DNA of 64,000 nt from Epiperipatus broadwayi. Lineage: Eukaryota > Onychophora > Udeonychophora > Euonychophora > Peripatidae. Of this stretch, positions 1 through 13,975 are shown in pieces. Position 1 is the first letter of the stretch; each line of letters opens with the position of its first letter. Both the position numbers and the translations under genes were made by a program. Below the pieces are notes generated by a model that had not been told where the DNA came from, searched no databases, and saw only the letters and a list, made by a program, of their open reading frames with translations. Where the stretch lies: assembly GCA_028023455.1 (NCBI GenBank), contig JAQFVV010012441.1, positions 6,762,957 to 6,826,956 on the forward strand. Reading direction: 5' to 3'.

Positions 1-39
1 CAGTCACCATATAAGAATTGGTATTAAACCAGTAAACAT

Positions 40-168
40 CACATGATCACCATTCTTTATGCTTACACAAGCTGTTTACTCAGAGGACAAACTCTCCATA
101 CAGTAGTGTCACTCAACACAAGCCAAAGTAATCAATGGATGCAGGAAGGTTTGTGCATAATATCTAGT
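40..168 (+). repeat. Foldback repeat family FB1, arm running into assembly gap
   Basis: The stretch from acatgatcaccatt through tatctagt matches, with a few differences, the reverse complement of the right arm and outer flank of the complete foldback at 4073-4312 (shared words ctctccatacagta and gtaatcaatggatgc). Only one arm is readable. The second arm, if present, should lie in the N run that begins at 169. Assembly breaks at perfect hairpins are common, so the gap may be caused by this element. An ATG-initiated reading frame crosses it but is mostly N and is not a gene. Confidence 0.75.
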
Positions 169-668
169 NNNNNNNNNNNNNNNNNNNNNNNNNNNNNNNN
201 NNNNNNNNNNNNNNNNNNNNNNNNNNNNNNNNNNNNNNNNNNNNNNNNNNNNNNNNNNNNNNNNNNNNNNNNNNNNNNNNNNNNNNNNNNNNNNNNNNNN
301 NNNNNNNNNNNNNNNNNNNNNNNNNNNNNNNNNNNNNNNNNNNNNNNNNNNNNNNNNNNNNNNNNNNNNNNNNNNNNNNNNNNNNNNNNNNNNNNNNNNN
401 NNNNNNNNNNNNNNNNNNNNNNNNNNNNNNNNNNNNNNNNNNNNNNNNNNNNNNNNNNNNNNNNNNNNNNNNNNNNNNNNNNNNNNNNNNNNNNNNNNNN
501 NNNNNNNNNNNNNNNNNNNNNNNNNNNNNNNNNNNNNNNNNNNNNNNNNNNNNNNNNNNNNNNNNNNNNNNNNNNNNNNNNNNNNNNNNNNNNNNNNNNN
601 NNNNNNNNNNNNNNNNNNNNNNNNNNNNNNNNNNNNNNNNNNNNNNNNNNNNNNNNNNNNNNNNNNNN
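169..668. other. Assembly gap (500 N)
   Basis: Exactly 500 consecutive N, which looks like a scaffolding placeholder of nominal size rather than a measured length. Open frames crossing it are meaningless. Confidence 0.99.
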
Positions 669-729
669 ATACAAATTAATATACTTGCAAATTGGTTAAA
701 ATGCTACAGAAGAAAATGAAAGTCTCATA

Positions 730-2716
730 AGTATAATGCAACATCTTAGTATTAAAAAAAAAGTTATTTCAAAAATAAAAACAAAAAAGTCAAATATTAC
801 TGAAATGAAGAATGGAGTCATGAACTCCAAAAAAAAAAATTATATTAATAAAGCAAGTAATAAAGAACAGAAAGCGAATATTTCTTTCAATTATTACATT
901 TTTGAATGCAAATGTTTTAAAAGAAAACGTGATGCATACAAATAACTGTATAAAGAAATGCTCAGGGTGGGGGGGGGTACATTATTATTAATATCTTAAG
1001 AGAAACATTCAGAAATATAAAATAGTTGGCAGGATTATACACCAAGCGTTTATATGATAAAGATATCCCAGATAATTGAAAGAATATAGCAATAATATTG
1101 ATATTCAAGAAATATGATTTAAAATATATAAGAAATTATACAAGATCTTTATCAAGGTAATTACAACTTGTCTAAGTGAAAATTGCACCAATCAACTAAA
1201 AACACCAAGCAGGATCTAAAAGTAATTTTGAACAGTTGATAGAAATATTGTTTTGCATTTGTAGATTATGTAAAGACATTTGGTTTTTTAAGTATTTCCA
1301 CAGTGATTAATGCTTTAGTTAGTCAAAAGTATAAACCCTGGATATTACATATACTGAAGAATATTTATAACTGAAACACACAGGCTTATTATATACCTGT
1401 GTCTATATATGTAATATATAGAGTATATGAGCACAGACTTTCACACACCCCACCACTCTCCACACTATCTCATAACACTGATACACTTGAACGCATATAT
1501 GTTGAAAATATAAATAATCACCAATATACGTATTTCATGCTAAACCAGCAATCATCAGTTGATCCAGGTTACTATCTCAACACATATATGCCATAAGTGC
1601 TCAGATATATATTAAGATAGACAATCCTCATACTTTAATGGACAGGCTTCAATCTACTCCACACTCCAACTCTTCAACTATCCATCCAATTGAAAATCTG
1701 ATGATGAAATGCTCAAATGCCACCCTGAGGCTGAGATTCTTATCACACCCTTGTACATGACATAATCCATTTAATCCATGTACAGAACATAATCTATTTA
1801 ATACATATACAAGAAATAGACAGACATTTCTACTATGTAATAACTCAAAATGTAGTAGCAGTAATTGGATTGCATGAGAACATTAAGACGATTAACATTG
1901 ATGAGGGTGTATGAGATGATCATTCTATATCAACAAAGCATTTTATTTTTTTTTTATTTTATGGACTAAAAATGGAAAGTGAAGAGATGGAATACTGATG
2001 AAGATTATTAAAATCATCAAATTTTGCCTACGATGTGGATTTTTTTTTTTTTTTCAGAATAATGCTTTAGAATTTAGGAACTGTTTCAAGGGTTATTAGA
2101 TAAAAGTAAAAAAAAGTAGAACTAATAATAAATGCTACAAAGTTTAAAGCAATGTGCAGTGAATTTTTTCAGATGAATAAAATAAATATTAATAATAATG
2201 ATCTACAAAAATTTAACAACTACAAATATATTTATTATGTTACTTGTACAGATAGAAACATAGTGGATAAAATAAATTCTTTTTTTTTATATTAAAAACA
2301 CCTTAATATTAAAAAAAAATATGAGAATGTGATTGAAAAGGAAGGTCTTGTTATAATTCATGTGTTTTACCAGATTTGGACACTAAGCAGAAAATCAATA
2401 GAAAGACTTCACGCCATTCAATAAAAAACGAAAAGTTGATTGTTGGAAATAATAAAAATATTTGAAAACAAAAGATATGAATGAGAGAACAAAAAATATT
2501 ACTGTCGTTATTGAATGCTCTAAGAATACATAAGTATGGGTGGGACATTGTTACAAAAGCAATATTGGATGGACAGTTGAATATTTAAATTGAATCCTAA
2601 GAAATTGTTAAAAAAATTTGAAAAAAACTCATATATAAGGCAAGCTATAGATTGGACAAACTGTTAAATTTGGAGAGATATTTATCCTGCAGTCGATCAG
2701 AATACTTGAGTAATAG
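730..2716 (+). pseudogene. Degenerate RTE-type LINE (copy a), split by a short repeat
   Basis: Relic of a non-LTR retrotransposon related to the better copy at 48531-51769. From 736 to 945 a frame with VISKIKTKK and SNKEQ aligns with the endonuclease-RT linker of that copy. From about 960 the frames read LYTKRLYDKDIP, NWKN, then KVITTCLSE, then FAFVDY...ISTVINAL and HILKNIYN at 1255-1370, matching the RT palm. The match stops at about 1372, where a short-repeat copy intervenes, and resumes at about 1830 with ENIKTINIDEG and later the FNNYKY and DRNIVDKIN region (2200-2275). Many stops and frameshifts are present. It would have encoded reverse transcriptase for target-primed reverse transcription and is dead. 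The 3' end abuts (ATA)n. Confidence 0.8.
1375..1690 (-). repeat. Short interspersed repeat family S, copy 1
   Basis: About 310 bp repeated at 5504-5690, 22161-22490 and, inverted, at 27283-27590. The shared core reads ataaatAATCACCAATATAc, tttcatgctaaaccagcaat, catcagttg.tccag.ttac and taagatag.caat. Strand is assigned by the best tRNA-promoter-like boxes, seen in the 27283 copy. This copy sits inside the RTE relic, separating RT blocks that end at about 1370 and resume at about 1830, so it inserted after the LINE. The additional bases 1691-1825 contain two similar ~40-bp words ending in 'aatctatttaata' or 'aatccatttaatc', which I cannot assign to a family. Confidence 0.8.
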
Positions 2717-4072
<1,356 letters not shown>

Positions 4073-4312
4073 TATAAACAAGGCAAAACTCTCCATACAG
4101 TACTGCCACCCTGTGCCAACCAGAGTAATCAATGGATGCCAGAAGGCTTGTGCATAAAATCCCTATCTAATGCCTACTCATCCAATATCTCAGACTAGTT
4201 TCTGGCTTGTGGCATTAGATAGGGATTTTATGCACAAGCCTTCTGGCATCCATTGATTATTCTGGTTGACACAGGGTGGCAGTACTGTATGGAGAGTTTT
4301 GCCTTGTTTATA
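4073..4312. repeat. Foldback repeat FB1, complete copy
   Basis: Near-perfect inverted repeat: arms 4073-4174 and 4211-4312 (102 bases each) around a 36-base loop. Both arms run from tataaacaaggcaaaactc to taaaatccctatctaatgcc. Arm differences are few (for example gtgccaacc versus gtgtcaacc), so the copy is fairly young or kept homogeneous by gene conversion. No transposase is encoded, which fits a non-autonomous foldback/MITE. A 67-codon frame (3995-4198) runs into the left arm and is incidental. The right flank (agagatggtgatcatgtta) also matches the first copy at 40, so the element may extend to about 4345. Confidence 0.93.
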
Positions 4313-4345
4313 AACAATAACATGCTAGTATAAGAGATGGTGATC

Positions 4346-5503
4346 ATGTTATATTAGATATAATAATTATCTCCTGGTAATAATTTAAATAAAATTCCTG
4401 AAATTAAATGTGTGAAGGAAGCTGAAGAGTTTAATAAATCTCTTTTTTCAGATTTAAATTTAGAAAGACAATTCACAGCTATTTATTAAACAGATATGTT
4501 TGTAGCCAGTTAATGTTATGTTATCTATATTCATTATTAAAAATTTCATATTACTATAGAAAGTCATTTTATTTTTAAAATTTTGCAATTTTTAATTTCA
4601 TAGATAAAATAATATGGTTAATTATGAAAATGGTTTGATCAGAGGTGGACATTCCAAAATCATGTTTGGTAAGATATAAAAAAATGTTTACATGTAGCAT
4701 ATAAACATTAAAACATCTATTATGAACCCGTGAATAACTATGAACTAATTCCTACTTTGCATAGAAAAATAATTTCTATTATGAAAAAAATTAATGCTGC
4801 TTTTATTCTCTACATTTATATAAACTAATTAATAATTCTAATGACAAACTTAAAAATGCTTATAAAGTGCAGTAGGTTTATTATCTGGATTGCAAGACTA
4901 GTAATGCTAGAGATTATAAGGAGACATAAGAAATTTTAAATTTTAAAATATCTCAGCATCTTCTGTATGTTTAAATGGACATAGTAAGTTCCTATACTTG
5001 AGGGATCATATAATATGTTAAATATTTATATGTAACTATAAGTTGTGTAAATTTCTTTTAAATTTTGTATTATTATTGTAATAAAATGTTAATGTTTGTT
5101 TTGAAATTAACAAAGAGTTGAAAGTCTCTTTTCTTGTTTTCCAAGTCATTGTTCATCATCCTAATCATACAAATATTGTAATAATTAAAGATATCTGGTA
5201 TTATTGCACATAATCTAAATAAATAATAAATAAAAATAATATTGTGATTGTTAAAGATATTTGATGTTGAACCCAAAGTATTAATTCATGTAATTTTTTA
5301 TTCAACTTACTCTATGATCATAATTAGTATGCCATATAAAAATATAAATGATTGGATTATAATACATATGATAAGAAATTATTTTGAATTTGTTTATGAT
5401 AGTTAATAGTGATAAATTTTAGTCAATAATTTTAATTTAGTTTTAGTTAATTTATAAGAACATTTAGTGAATTATTTTGAAATGAAAGAATTGATTAACA
5501 CTA
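4346..5503. other. AT-rich spacer, no gene seen
   Basis: No domain-like frames. A 67-codon minus frame at 5073-5276 is low in complexity and lacks any recognisable motif. Confidence 0.55.
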
Positions 5504-5672
5504 TAGTTAATATAAGGGATTTGAACTCTGACTTTCCAGCCACTTTCCTATCCACACTATTTCTTACTATTAATACACATGACCACACACATGTAAAAAA
5601 GATAAATAATCACCAATATAAGTATTTCATACTAAAACAGCACTCATCAGTTGGTCCAGATTACCATCTCCC

Positions 5673-5690
<18 letters not shown>
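5504..5690 (-). repeat. Short interspersed repeat family S, copy 2 (truncated)
   Basis: Matches copies at 1375, 22161 and 27283 from 'ataagggatttgaactctgac' through 'ggtccagattaccatctccc'. It is cut off by the (TA)n tract at 5682-5700, which marks the left edge of the TIR element that follows. Confidence 0.75.
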
Positions 5691-5695
<5 letters not shown>

Positions 5696-5703
<8 letters not shown>

Positions 5704-7131
5704 CGTTTTCCATTTTGCTAGGCCTCTACACGCTAATATAAACTGCGCGCAAGTTGATCAAGCTATGTCAAAAAAAAAGAAAGTTGTATTTCTATCCTAA
5801 AAACACAGCTATATTTCCTGATCAACTCGGCCTAGTAATTGTTGAGAATTATGCTATCGATGAGATCAGCTTATAATTTATTTGATAGGCACCAGAGTTC
5901 TACAAGAACTCACTGAAACCGTCACATAACATCTCGCAAGTTAAAAAGAAAAAAAATGTTTTTTAACTAATCGGTATTGCATCATACTGTAACAAGATTT
6001 ATTTTCTCCTTTTTGATTATTATTCCTGTGCTTGTTTAAACATATTGGCATGGTAAATTCTGTTTTAAATCTTATTAAACTAATAATAAATTTAATACTA
6101 AAAAAATAATAACTATTATTAATAACGCACAATGAAAAGGTTGATAAAAGTAAAATCTCTTTTATTTTAACAAACTAAAAATATTTATAAGTTAAATTAC
6201 TAATTAACTAAACAGGAAAGTACACACACACTAATCTAGATAATGAATCAATTAACAAAAACAGTTAGATTAAGCAATTAAAGCAATTTAATAATGTCCC
6301 AAGATCTTGTATAAAATTCTTTATTAGAAAGTCCCTTGAATACGAAAAGTCTATATCAGGATGGTAGTCTAAGCTTAGATAAATAATTGTTTGCAAACTT
6401 TTAAGTCACTATCAGGAAAATTTATTCTTAACTTACCGGTAAGTTCATGTAGGTTTATGGGATCCCAGATCATGAGAATTTCCATAGATCTCTCCTGCTG
6501 GCATCTTCCATTATTGATCCGTTCTATAGCTGGAGAAAAGGCACGGTTGTAGTGACCCTTTTATTGCAAAAAGCGGTCTTCACAAGTCCCATTTCCATGC
6601 TTGTGTGACAGCTTGGTACAGCAAGGGGCATACCTGTGTAGAAGTATATTTCTTGCCACAGGTTATGCTCGTGGAAACCTCCAACTTTCAGAGACGTAAC
6701 TAGAAGTTAAAGAGAAGACCCAGATTGAAGTTGTCCTCTCCTTTTTATATCACGATCCAGTTTATGAAACTTCTGTGCACTCTTTTGTCTTTTTATCAGC
6801 ATATAAGATAATAATCTTGTACACTGTCTCTCAAATTTAAATTACAAAGTCTTAATTTTTTTTAGCATTATTCTTCCATCTTTAATTAGCTAAAATATTT
6901 TTCTTTTAGCTTATACTTTTGGAATTCTTTTAATTTATCTGGATTAGTAATCTGCATGTCATTTATTCTTTCCAATTTTTATTTCCAATTAGATAAAAAA
7001 AAATAAGAATGACAATTTTAACTTTTATTGCACGTTTTAACAAAAATTATACTAATCACAAAAAAATCTAAATTTACTTTTTTAGCTTTTACCAAATGCC
7101 AATATATTTGCAACGTATATAAATAAACGTT

Positions 7132-7135
<4 letters not shown>
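5696..7135. mobile_element. Non-autonomous ~1.4-kb TIR element T, copy 1
   Basis: Aligns along its length with 59638-61000. Matching blocks include gttgatcaagctatg, acacagctatatttcctgat, cttgcaagttaaaaagaaaa, the palindrome at 6430-6445, and ttagcttttaccaaatgcc at the right end. The ends are short imperfect inverted repeats (tattataacgtttt left, aaataaacgttacaata right), and both abut (TA)n tracts at 5682-5700 and 7136-7166. No transposase frame is seen; the longest frames are short and AT-rich. It is best explained as a DNA-transposon derivative with TA-rich target preference. An LTR-free retroelement is less likely because no tail is visible. Confidence 0.75.
6430..6445. other. 16-bp palindrome AACTTACCGGTAAGTT
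   Basis: Perfect palindrome. On either strand its second half, GGTAAGT, resembles a 5' splice donor. It is conserved base for base in the sister element at 60349-60364, although the flanks have diverged. Confidence 0.85.

Positions 7136-7166
<31 letters not shown>
7136..7166. repeat. (TA)n microsatellite at right edge of element T
   Basis: About 30 bases of alternating AT immediately after the right terminal repeat, mirroring the (TA)n at the left edge. Confidence 0.9.
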
Positions 7167-7168
<2 letters not shown>

Positions 7169-9850
7169 AACCATGGGGTATACCATAAGATGACATAAAT
7201 ATGACTAAGTAGTTGGATGATTTGAATACAAATGTCAAACAACCTACAACAAGTCTTATCCTCCTATTTGTGTGTGCCAGATATTACCAAATCAGAAATG
7301 GCATATAACAAAGGAAGTGCATCTCACTACTGTCAGACTTAGGCCTTCGAATAGGATGCTAAAGATGTCACAATGAAATGCCTAGTACCAAATCACATCT
7401 ACTTTTAGTATGCTAACTTATAATTTATTTACAACATTTCAATGTAATTTAGATTAGTGCATATTCACTACATCTCCTTTTTTGGCCCCATTACACCACA
7501 GAATTCAAACTCAGGGAGTTCTTGCAGTCATCTCTCTTCAGGGATGGATTTACTTAATTATTGACCAAATATGGCTTTGTATAAGCATAGATATAAAAAA
7601 TATTGATGATGATTAATCATTTAAGAGAGCATTACATAATGATGATGATAATCATCATCAAACCTTTAATTATATAAATTCATAATGATAGTAATGATGA
7701 AACTTTTAATGTTATAAATGCATAATGATGATGGTGATGATCAAACAGAGATCAGATTGGTTTAAACAACTCAATACATTTATTAATAATTTATAACATA
7801 TAATAATAAATATTTACAAACAAAAAATAAATAAATATTCAGTTAACAAGAATGGTTTTCTATCATTGGATAACTTAACTCAATAAATTTCTTTGATTCA
7901 GATTTCACGTAGAAGTCTATCCTCAATCAATCTTTATTTACACTAGAGAAACAAAATAATTCAAAGTACAGTATATACAAAATGATATTAAATAATTTAC
8001 TAAATAATATATATAAAACAAAAAGGAAAAGCAAAATGAGAATTCAGTAATTTTAAATCTACCCCATTAATATAATTACTAGAATGATGTTTATAGGTTG
8101 AGGGTAAATATATTTATAACTATTTTTTTAAATATATATATATAGTCCCAATCCCATCTCATATGTGTATATAAATTATAGTAAAAATTAATGAAAGATA
8201 AGAAAAAGACCATTTACTCAAGTGAATTAATTGTGCACTCAGAAATAAACAATTACAAGTAAATATTCTTAAAAAAATTATTAGTAATTAATATAGTTTT
8301 GTTTGTTCTAGAGTTTGCACTTAATGTTCATTATATAAAAACCTTACTTGAGGTCACTTTGTTGAATCAGTATTGAATTTCCAGAGGGATCTGTAAATTT
8401 TCTTTTATTAATAACTATACATATTTATTGACTATGATCCCTTTTCCCCTTTATATATATCAACATATGATACATATCCATTCACTGCTCCCACTTTTAA
8501 ACTGCAGGTGATCGAATTTGAAAATGAGACTTGAATACACAACTAAAAAAAATCACAATACATAAACATTTCAAATAGAGATAATAAAAATAAAAATAAA
8601 AAAATTATGTGAATCAAACAAAAAAACATATATATATATATATATATCCTGAGGAAAGCAAGCATTTTGTCCACAGCTAAGAGTTTATAAATTTAAATGT
8701 CAATCTCCATGCATAACATTCTTGTTCACCAACTCTGTTGATATTTATATATTTCATGCTACTTGGTGAAAAACAAACACATACCAATTATCTTTTCTGT
8801 ATGTATATAAATCCATTGAAGATTGATATTCACCAGCATTTTGTAAAAGATATTTTGATAGATAATTTTATAATGACATCGAAGATAACTTGGGAATACC
8901 CACAGTATTGACTTTACCCCAAATACATTGCAATGATTATTTTACTATAAATTATTGATTATATTGTGGCCTCAATATCTATAAAAAAATGGCTTAATCT
9001 TGCAGAATAAATTAAATTATTAGTTCATTCCTGTTAATTATAAATTGAAGTTTGTCACTTCACCAGATAAGATTAAATTTCCAGTTTCCTTCTATCCAAA
9101 TTATAAAGATTTTATATTAACTTTAAAATATAGACATTAAGATTTAAATTTCATATCCTTACTGTTTTTTTTTAAACGCCAAACAGTTTTTCTTTTTTTT
9201 TTTTTTTTCAGTTGTTAGTCAGCAAGTGAAAAACGCTAGATTGTTTTCTCATGCTAGCTAAAACCTATTGTTACAAACTAACCAAGAAAATAAATAAATT
9301 ATAAAACATTATTATTATTTATTTAGTCTTCATTATTGAAATTCAATCACCTAGCAACTATTTTGACTTTGTATATTTTGACCTTTGATTATGTCTGTAT
9401 TATAAGTCAATTAATTATTATTTTAGTCAGTATATAAATATTTAAATTTTTAACATGGATGAAAACACAAAATGTCTTTTATATATATAATTCATAGATA
9501 TGTCGATTAATTCCTATTGCAGTATCCTCCTAGGCAAGCTTGATTTAGATTTAAATTAATTCTTTTCATTCAATTGTTTAATAGTCAATAATTATATTCA
9601 AATATATTCATGTATTTGATTCATGTATATGGATGTACATTCTTTTTAGTAAGCAAATTTACATATGCAAAAATATTAACTCTTTTTTCTTTATGGTGTA
9701 TACAAATATCGGGGTGTGCCTATTTTAAATTAATCCTTACGCTATAATTTTTATATTTTGATTAGCAGGTTGTGATTTAACAATTTGACACATATTACTT
9801 TATATTCTTCATCCTAGGGCCTAATTTCGAATCAACATTTTTAAGTTTTA
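7167..9850. other. AT-rich spacer with imperfect (GAT)n and T tracts
   Basis: 7600-7745 holds two imperfect cataatgatgatg-type repeats about 90 bases apart. Short (TA)n tracts lie at 8132-8142 and 8628-8647, and a T tract at 9190-9208. No coding frame or repeat shared with the rest of the window was recognised. Confidence 0.5.
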
Positions 9851-10600
9851 GTAATATACTAATGTATTGAAGGTGAAACTATTCCACATAATAATTTATT
9901 CAGACTGAGTGCTTTCAGAGTTCTGTTACTCCATAGTCATAGCCTTGTAGGTTGTCAACATAATTATATGCAAATATATGCAGAAATATTTTTTATATTA
10001 TCCATTTTCTGGAAACGGCAAAGCAAATGTCTTTTCTCTTTATAGAGTTGGTGTCACTGGTAATAAAACAAGCTTCCTTGATCTTTCACTTGATATCATT
10101 CTTTTTTGTATATAATATATCAGTCTTGGAGAGCTCAAATCTATGATTAAGCTCTTGCTGATGGTCAGCAAACATGGAACTGCCTTCTTTTTTGGTTATT
10201 TCTCATGTGTATGTGTATCTGGATTCAGCCAATCTATTGCCAATTATGCCATAAGATTCACCATAGTAAGCAGCACCACACCCCATCTGAGGGAATGCAA
10301 TTTTATAAACCACCTGTGGGGTTGCTTCAATGTTTCTTTTGTTTTTAGTGTTAATGATGAGCCTATTGGTATTTGGAGGGGTGCTAAGTCCCAGCAACAC
10401 CAACTCTATAAATAGAAAAGACACTTTTTTGCCATTTCCAGAAAATAGATAATATAAAAAATATTTCTGCATATATTTGCATATAATTACATTGACAATC
10501 TACAAGGCTATGATTATGGAGTAATGAAACTCTGAAAGTGCTCAGCCTGAATAAATTGTTATGTAGAATAGTTTCACCTTCAATGCATTAGCATATTATT
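9851..10600. repeat. 750-bp inverted repeat enclosing a Penelope fragment
   Basis: Left arm 9851 to about 10060 (from gtaatatactaatg to agagttggtgtcactgg). Right arm about 10390-10600 is its reverse complement with a few percent mismatches (agcaacaccaactctat to gcatattatta). The single-copy centre carries a minus-strand GIY-YIG domain. Each arm contains the same outward-facing sequence that, on the minus strand, follows the nuclease domain. This resembles the inverted pseudo-LTR arrangement known for Penelope elements. Confidence 0.85.
10030..10472 (-). pseudogene. Penelope-like element C-terminal GIY-YIG endonuclease fragment
   Basis: On the minus strand the frame at 10203-10472 reads a linker (KNKRNIEATPQ), then VVYKIAFPQ...AAYYGES (the GVYKIPC...YIGET signature of Penelope GIY-YIG domains) and NRLAESR (matching RLAEHR). 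A stop follows. Reading then continues in frame with SMFADHQQELNHRF, DILYTKKND and IKEACFI down to about 10060, the usual C-terminal half of this nuclease. In Penelope elements this domain follows the RT and nicks the target. The RT is absent (5' truncation). A plus-strand frame over the same bases (10143-10415) is a shadow. Confidence 0.8.
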
Positions 10601-12189
10601 AATTATAAGATAATGGTGAAATAAAAAAAAATACTTATTATTAAGTTTTATGAGATTATCAAGTTAAAAAAAACTAGTGACTAGAAATATATTCATTATT
10701 ACATTTCACCATTTCTATCGGCATAACTTAGTTTTACCTTCTTCATTCTGATAACAATATTCTATAAATCAGAAATTATCTCAGTTCATAAATGTTTTCA
10801 TATAAACATTGGGTTTTACCCATCAACACCTGTTTCTAAATTTGATATGACCAATTTATCATTTTGTCAAAATAATTATTTTAAATACCTCTTTAACTAC
10901 ATTTCACTTTACCCTTTCTGAAATGCTTTTCTCCCTGCATTTTTGTGAATATCTTTAAATATTTCAAATGTCAAAACAATTATTTTATGCAATAATGGAA
11001 GTTCATCATTATTAAGTCAATAAATATAGGTAATATCATTACATCATAACAAAATTATGTAAATCTTAATTAAGTACATTTCAATAACTTTCTAGAGTTT
11101 TATTACCTTTTCAAATCTTATTGATAGCCTGTATGTTTGATATTTCATTGTTGGTAAAATCTTCACATTAAAGTGGAAAATTGTTTAGGGTTTAATGGTT
11201 TATATATTTTTTGTGGTCACTAAGGCATATTTCTTCATCTTTGTGACTTTTTCCATGATGTGGAAAAAAGACAGTTATTTTTTACTAGCCAGACATTTTA
11301 GCATTTACCGTATTGATAATTTGTTTCTTCATATCCCAGTTTTATGGTACTTCAGTTTTCTTTTACTAACTGCAGCATTTGTTTAATTAATGGTCATGGC
11401 AGCTCCAAATTTAGTTAATCTGATTATCTAAACTCTTCTTTGTAGAATGACTGAAGATTAAACTGTGATTTACTGTGAAGTAACTACAACAATCAACCAA
11501 CTGCCTCATATTGTCCAATTTTTCTCCTTTATATTCTCCTATTTACCATGGTGATTTTCAATTTCCTCTTTAATCTTGACAATGCTAACCAACATGTTTT
11601 TCAAAAATGTGTTAACTTCTTTTGCCTAAGACAAGAAAGTGATGCTATTATTCTTGATAAACTAATTACAATGTTTCTGTGCTTTAATTTGAAAAACATT
11701 CAGCTAAAAAAAAAACTATATTATATCAGTACCATTTTAATTTGAAACCACCAAATTTTTTCTTTAATGTGAAAGATTCATTAAATAAATGTGTAGTTTA
11801 ATTTTTAACTGTAGATTTTAAATATTGATTTTTGTCTCTTTTTTTTCATTTAGAGAAATTGAAATCACTCATTTTGTTTTTGTAACGTGAGTGAAAAACT
11901 GATTTTTAACTTTTTATGCTTCGTCAGTGCTATCGGCTCTTGTCGTTGTTCAGTCATTGAAGTTCAGTTTTCTTTTTGAAATTACAGAAAAACTGTAAGA
12001 ATTATGCATGTCCCTATACCATAATTCTCTTCATTGTTTTTTCTCTTTCCATAAGTAGTCGCCATTTTTGTCTATGATAAAAAATAAAAACTTTATTAAT
12101 TTTTTTGCAATAACATCAATTGTTTTTTAATTTTTTTTCATACTTTTTTCAATTATATGGAAACAAAAGTATGTAAAGTGAATAAACAG
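10601..12189. other. AT-rich spacer upstream of the piggyBac relic
   Basis: No domain-bearing frames. 11,870-12,060 is slightly richer in mixed sequence and could be the 5' leader of the piggyBac element, but I find no left terminal repeat. Confidence 0.45.
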
Positions 12190-13975
12190 AAAATATGGCC
12201 TCTGATATGGATTATTCTAGTGATGATTAATTTGCCCTGTCTAAGCCCTTTGACTCTGAGGATGAGGATAGTATTACTTTTAGTGATCTAGAAGAATATT
12301 TTTTGTCATCATCATCAGAAGAAGAAACCCATTCACCGTCAAAAAAAAAGAAAAACTACGAGTGTTTTTCCAGACAATACCAATAGACCAGGCCCATCAA
12401 TGAGTGTTCTTCTGGACGATACCAATAGACCAGACCAGTCATCTAGTAACCGTGATGTGTATCCAAACGTAACCTGTGAACCAGTAAATGTAGAGAATTT
12501 CACTAAAACCCCAGGTTTGAAGTTTTCTATAGTAGGTGAGTATTCAATTTTAGATTTTTTTTCTTATGTTATTTAATAAAAAACTTTTATCAACTGTTAT
12601 TGAGGAAACAAATAAATATGCCAGTAAAGAAAAGTGTATGTGTGATTGGATGAATGTAACAGATCGTGAATTGTCTGCCTTTCTTGGGTCGGCATTAGGA
12701 ATTTCATGCAAGGCCCATATCATCTGATTGAAGGACATTTGGAGTTCTGACCCTAGTGTGAGGGTATCCTATTTTGCAAATATAATGTCATGTAAATGAT
12801 TTACTAATATTTTATCATGTATACATTTCAGTGGTAATAAAAAACTGTCGAAGGTAAAAATAAAGATTTTGACAGACTTTATAATATTAGACAAATAATA
12901 GAAAAATGCGACATAAATTTCAAAGCTGCATATCAGATTCACAGAGAGATTGCAGTTGATGAGGCCATCACAAAATTTTTACGTCTCACTGTTATGAAAC
13001 AATATGATAAATCAAAACCAATAAAAAGAGATTTCAAGTGGTGTATGTGTGCTGATAGTCATAATAATTATGTGTACCACATGGAAATGTATAAAGGCAA
13101 AGACTCATTTTTAAATTCTTCTCAATACCTTGGTACTCATGCTGTGAAGTCGTTAGTTCTTCCATACCTTGCAAAACAACATCACATTATTTTCTGTGAC
13201 AGATTTTTTTCGAGTGTGTAACTAGCTAAAGAACTTTATGAAAATAAATTATATATATATGTGGAACAATGAATGTAACAGATTGATTACTTATTACTAT
13301 TGCCAATTGGTAAACATGATCTGGAATGAATTATGTTTTATTAATAATAATAATATTGAATAATATGAAATGTTTTGCATATTTATATTAGATTATATAA
13401 ACAGGTATGCTTATCTGGAAGACATATCTTGAAAGAGGTAGAATATAAACATTTTTATATAAATATCTGACATAGAACCTTTTTAGTAATCATTGACTGC
13501 CTCTTGAAATGAGAATTTTTTTTTAAATTCTAAATTTGTAAATTGTTTTCTGTATTGGCAATGATTATGCAGTATGATGATGATGATGTTATAAACAAGG
13601 TTGGTTTATCCAAAGTCTAAAATCAAAATAGTGCATCTTGTTTATCATGCTTTTGAGTTTTCCCACAACCATTAAGAGAACTTTTATGATGCATACATTA
13701 CACCACTTTTAAAATGTACATATACCTGTACCATGAAGATGATAATATTTTATTTTTTATTGTATTTATAATGGTAAGTAATAATATTTCCACTTCCTTC
13801 ATTATTTTTACATTCTGATAGAATTTTAATTTTTTTTTTTTTATCTTTTATTAGGGAGAACATTTTTTCTTCCAGGCGCCTTGACAATTTGCAATATTTG
13901 CCGTAGAAGATAAAAATGAAGAACTCTTATAGAAACATTTGTGGACATTGTAAAGCTATGTATTACCTCAGGTAA
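12190..13975 (+). pseudogene. piggyBac transposase relic (DDE_Tnp_1_7 type)
   Basis: Cut-and-paste transposase. At 12195 an ATG opens an acidic N-terminus typical of the family (MDYSSDD, then DSEDEDSITFSDLEEYF after a stop). Across frameshifts, 12560-12840 gives FLGSALGISC and ANIMSC. 12860-13010 gives FDRLYNIRQIIEKCD, then YQIHREIAVDEAITKFL with the first catalytic Asp (VDEA). The intact 75-codon frame at 12994-13221 gives KPIKRDFKWCMCADS, LGTHAVKS and HHIIFCDRFFSSV with the second Asp (CDRFF), then LAKELYENKLY after a stop. The third-Asp region is not found. At about 13870-13970 a CNICRRR-like stretch may be the C-terminal cysteine domain, displaced by about 600 bases. Dead copy; the domain itself is certain. 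Confidence 0.88.

Noticed and set aside
43-699. Long ORFs on both strands across the first 700 bases
   Set aside because: Almost entirely N from the assembly gap.
7018-7242. 74-codon minus ORF
   Set aside because: Driven by the (TA)n tract (Tyr-Ile repeats).
10143-10415. 90-codon plus ORF
   Set aside because: Antisense shadow of the Penelope GIY-YIG fragment.
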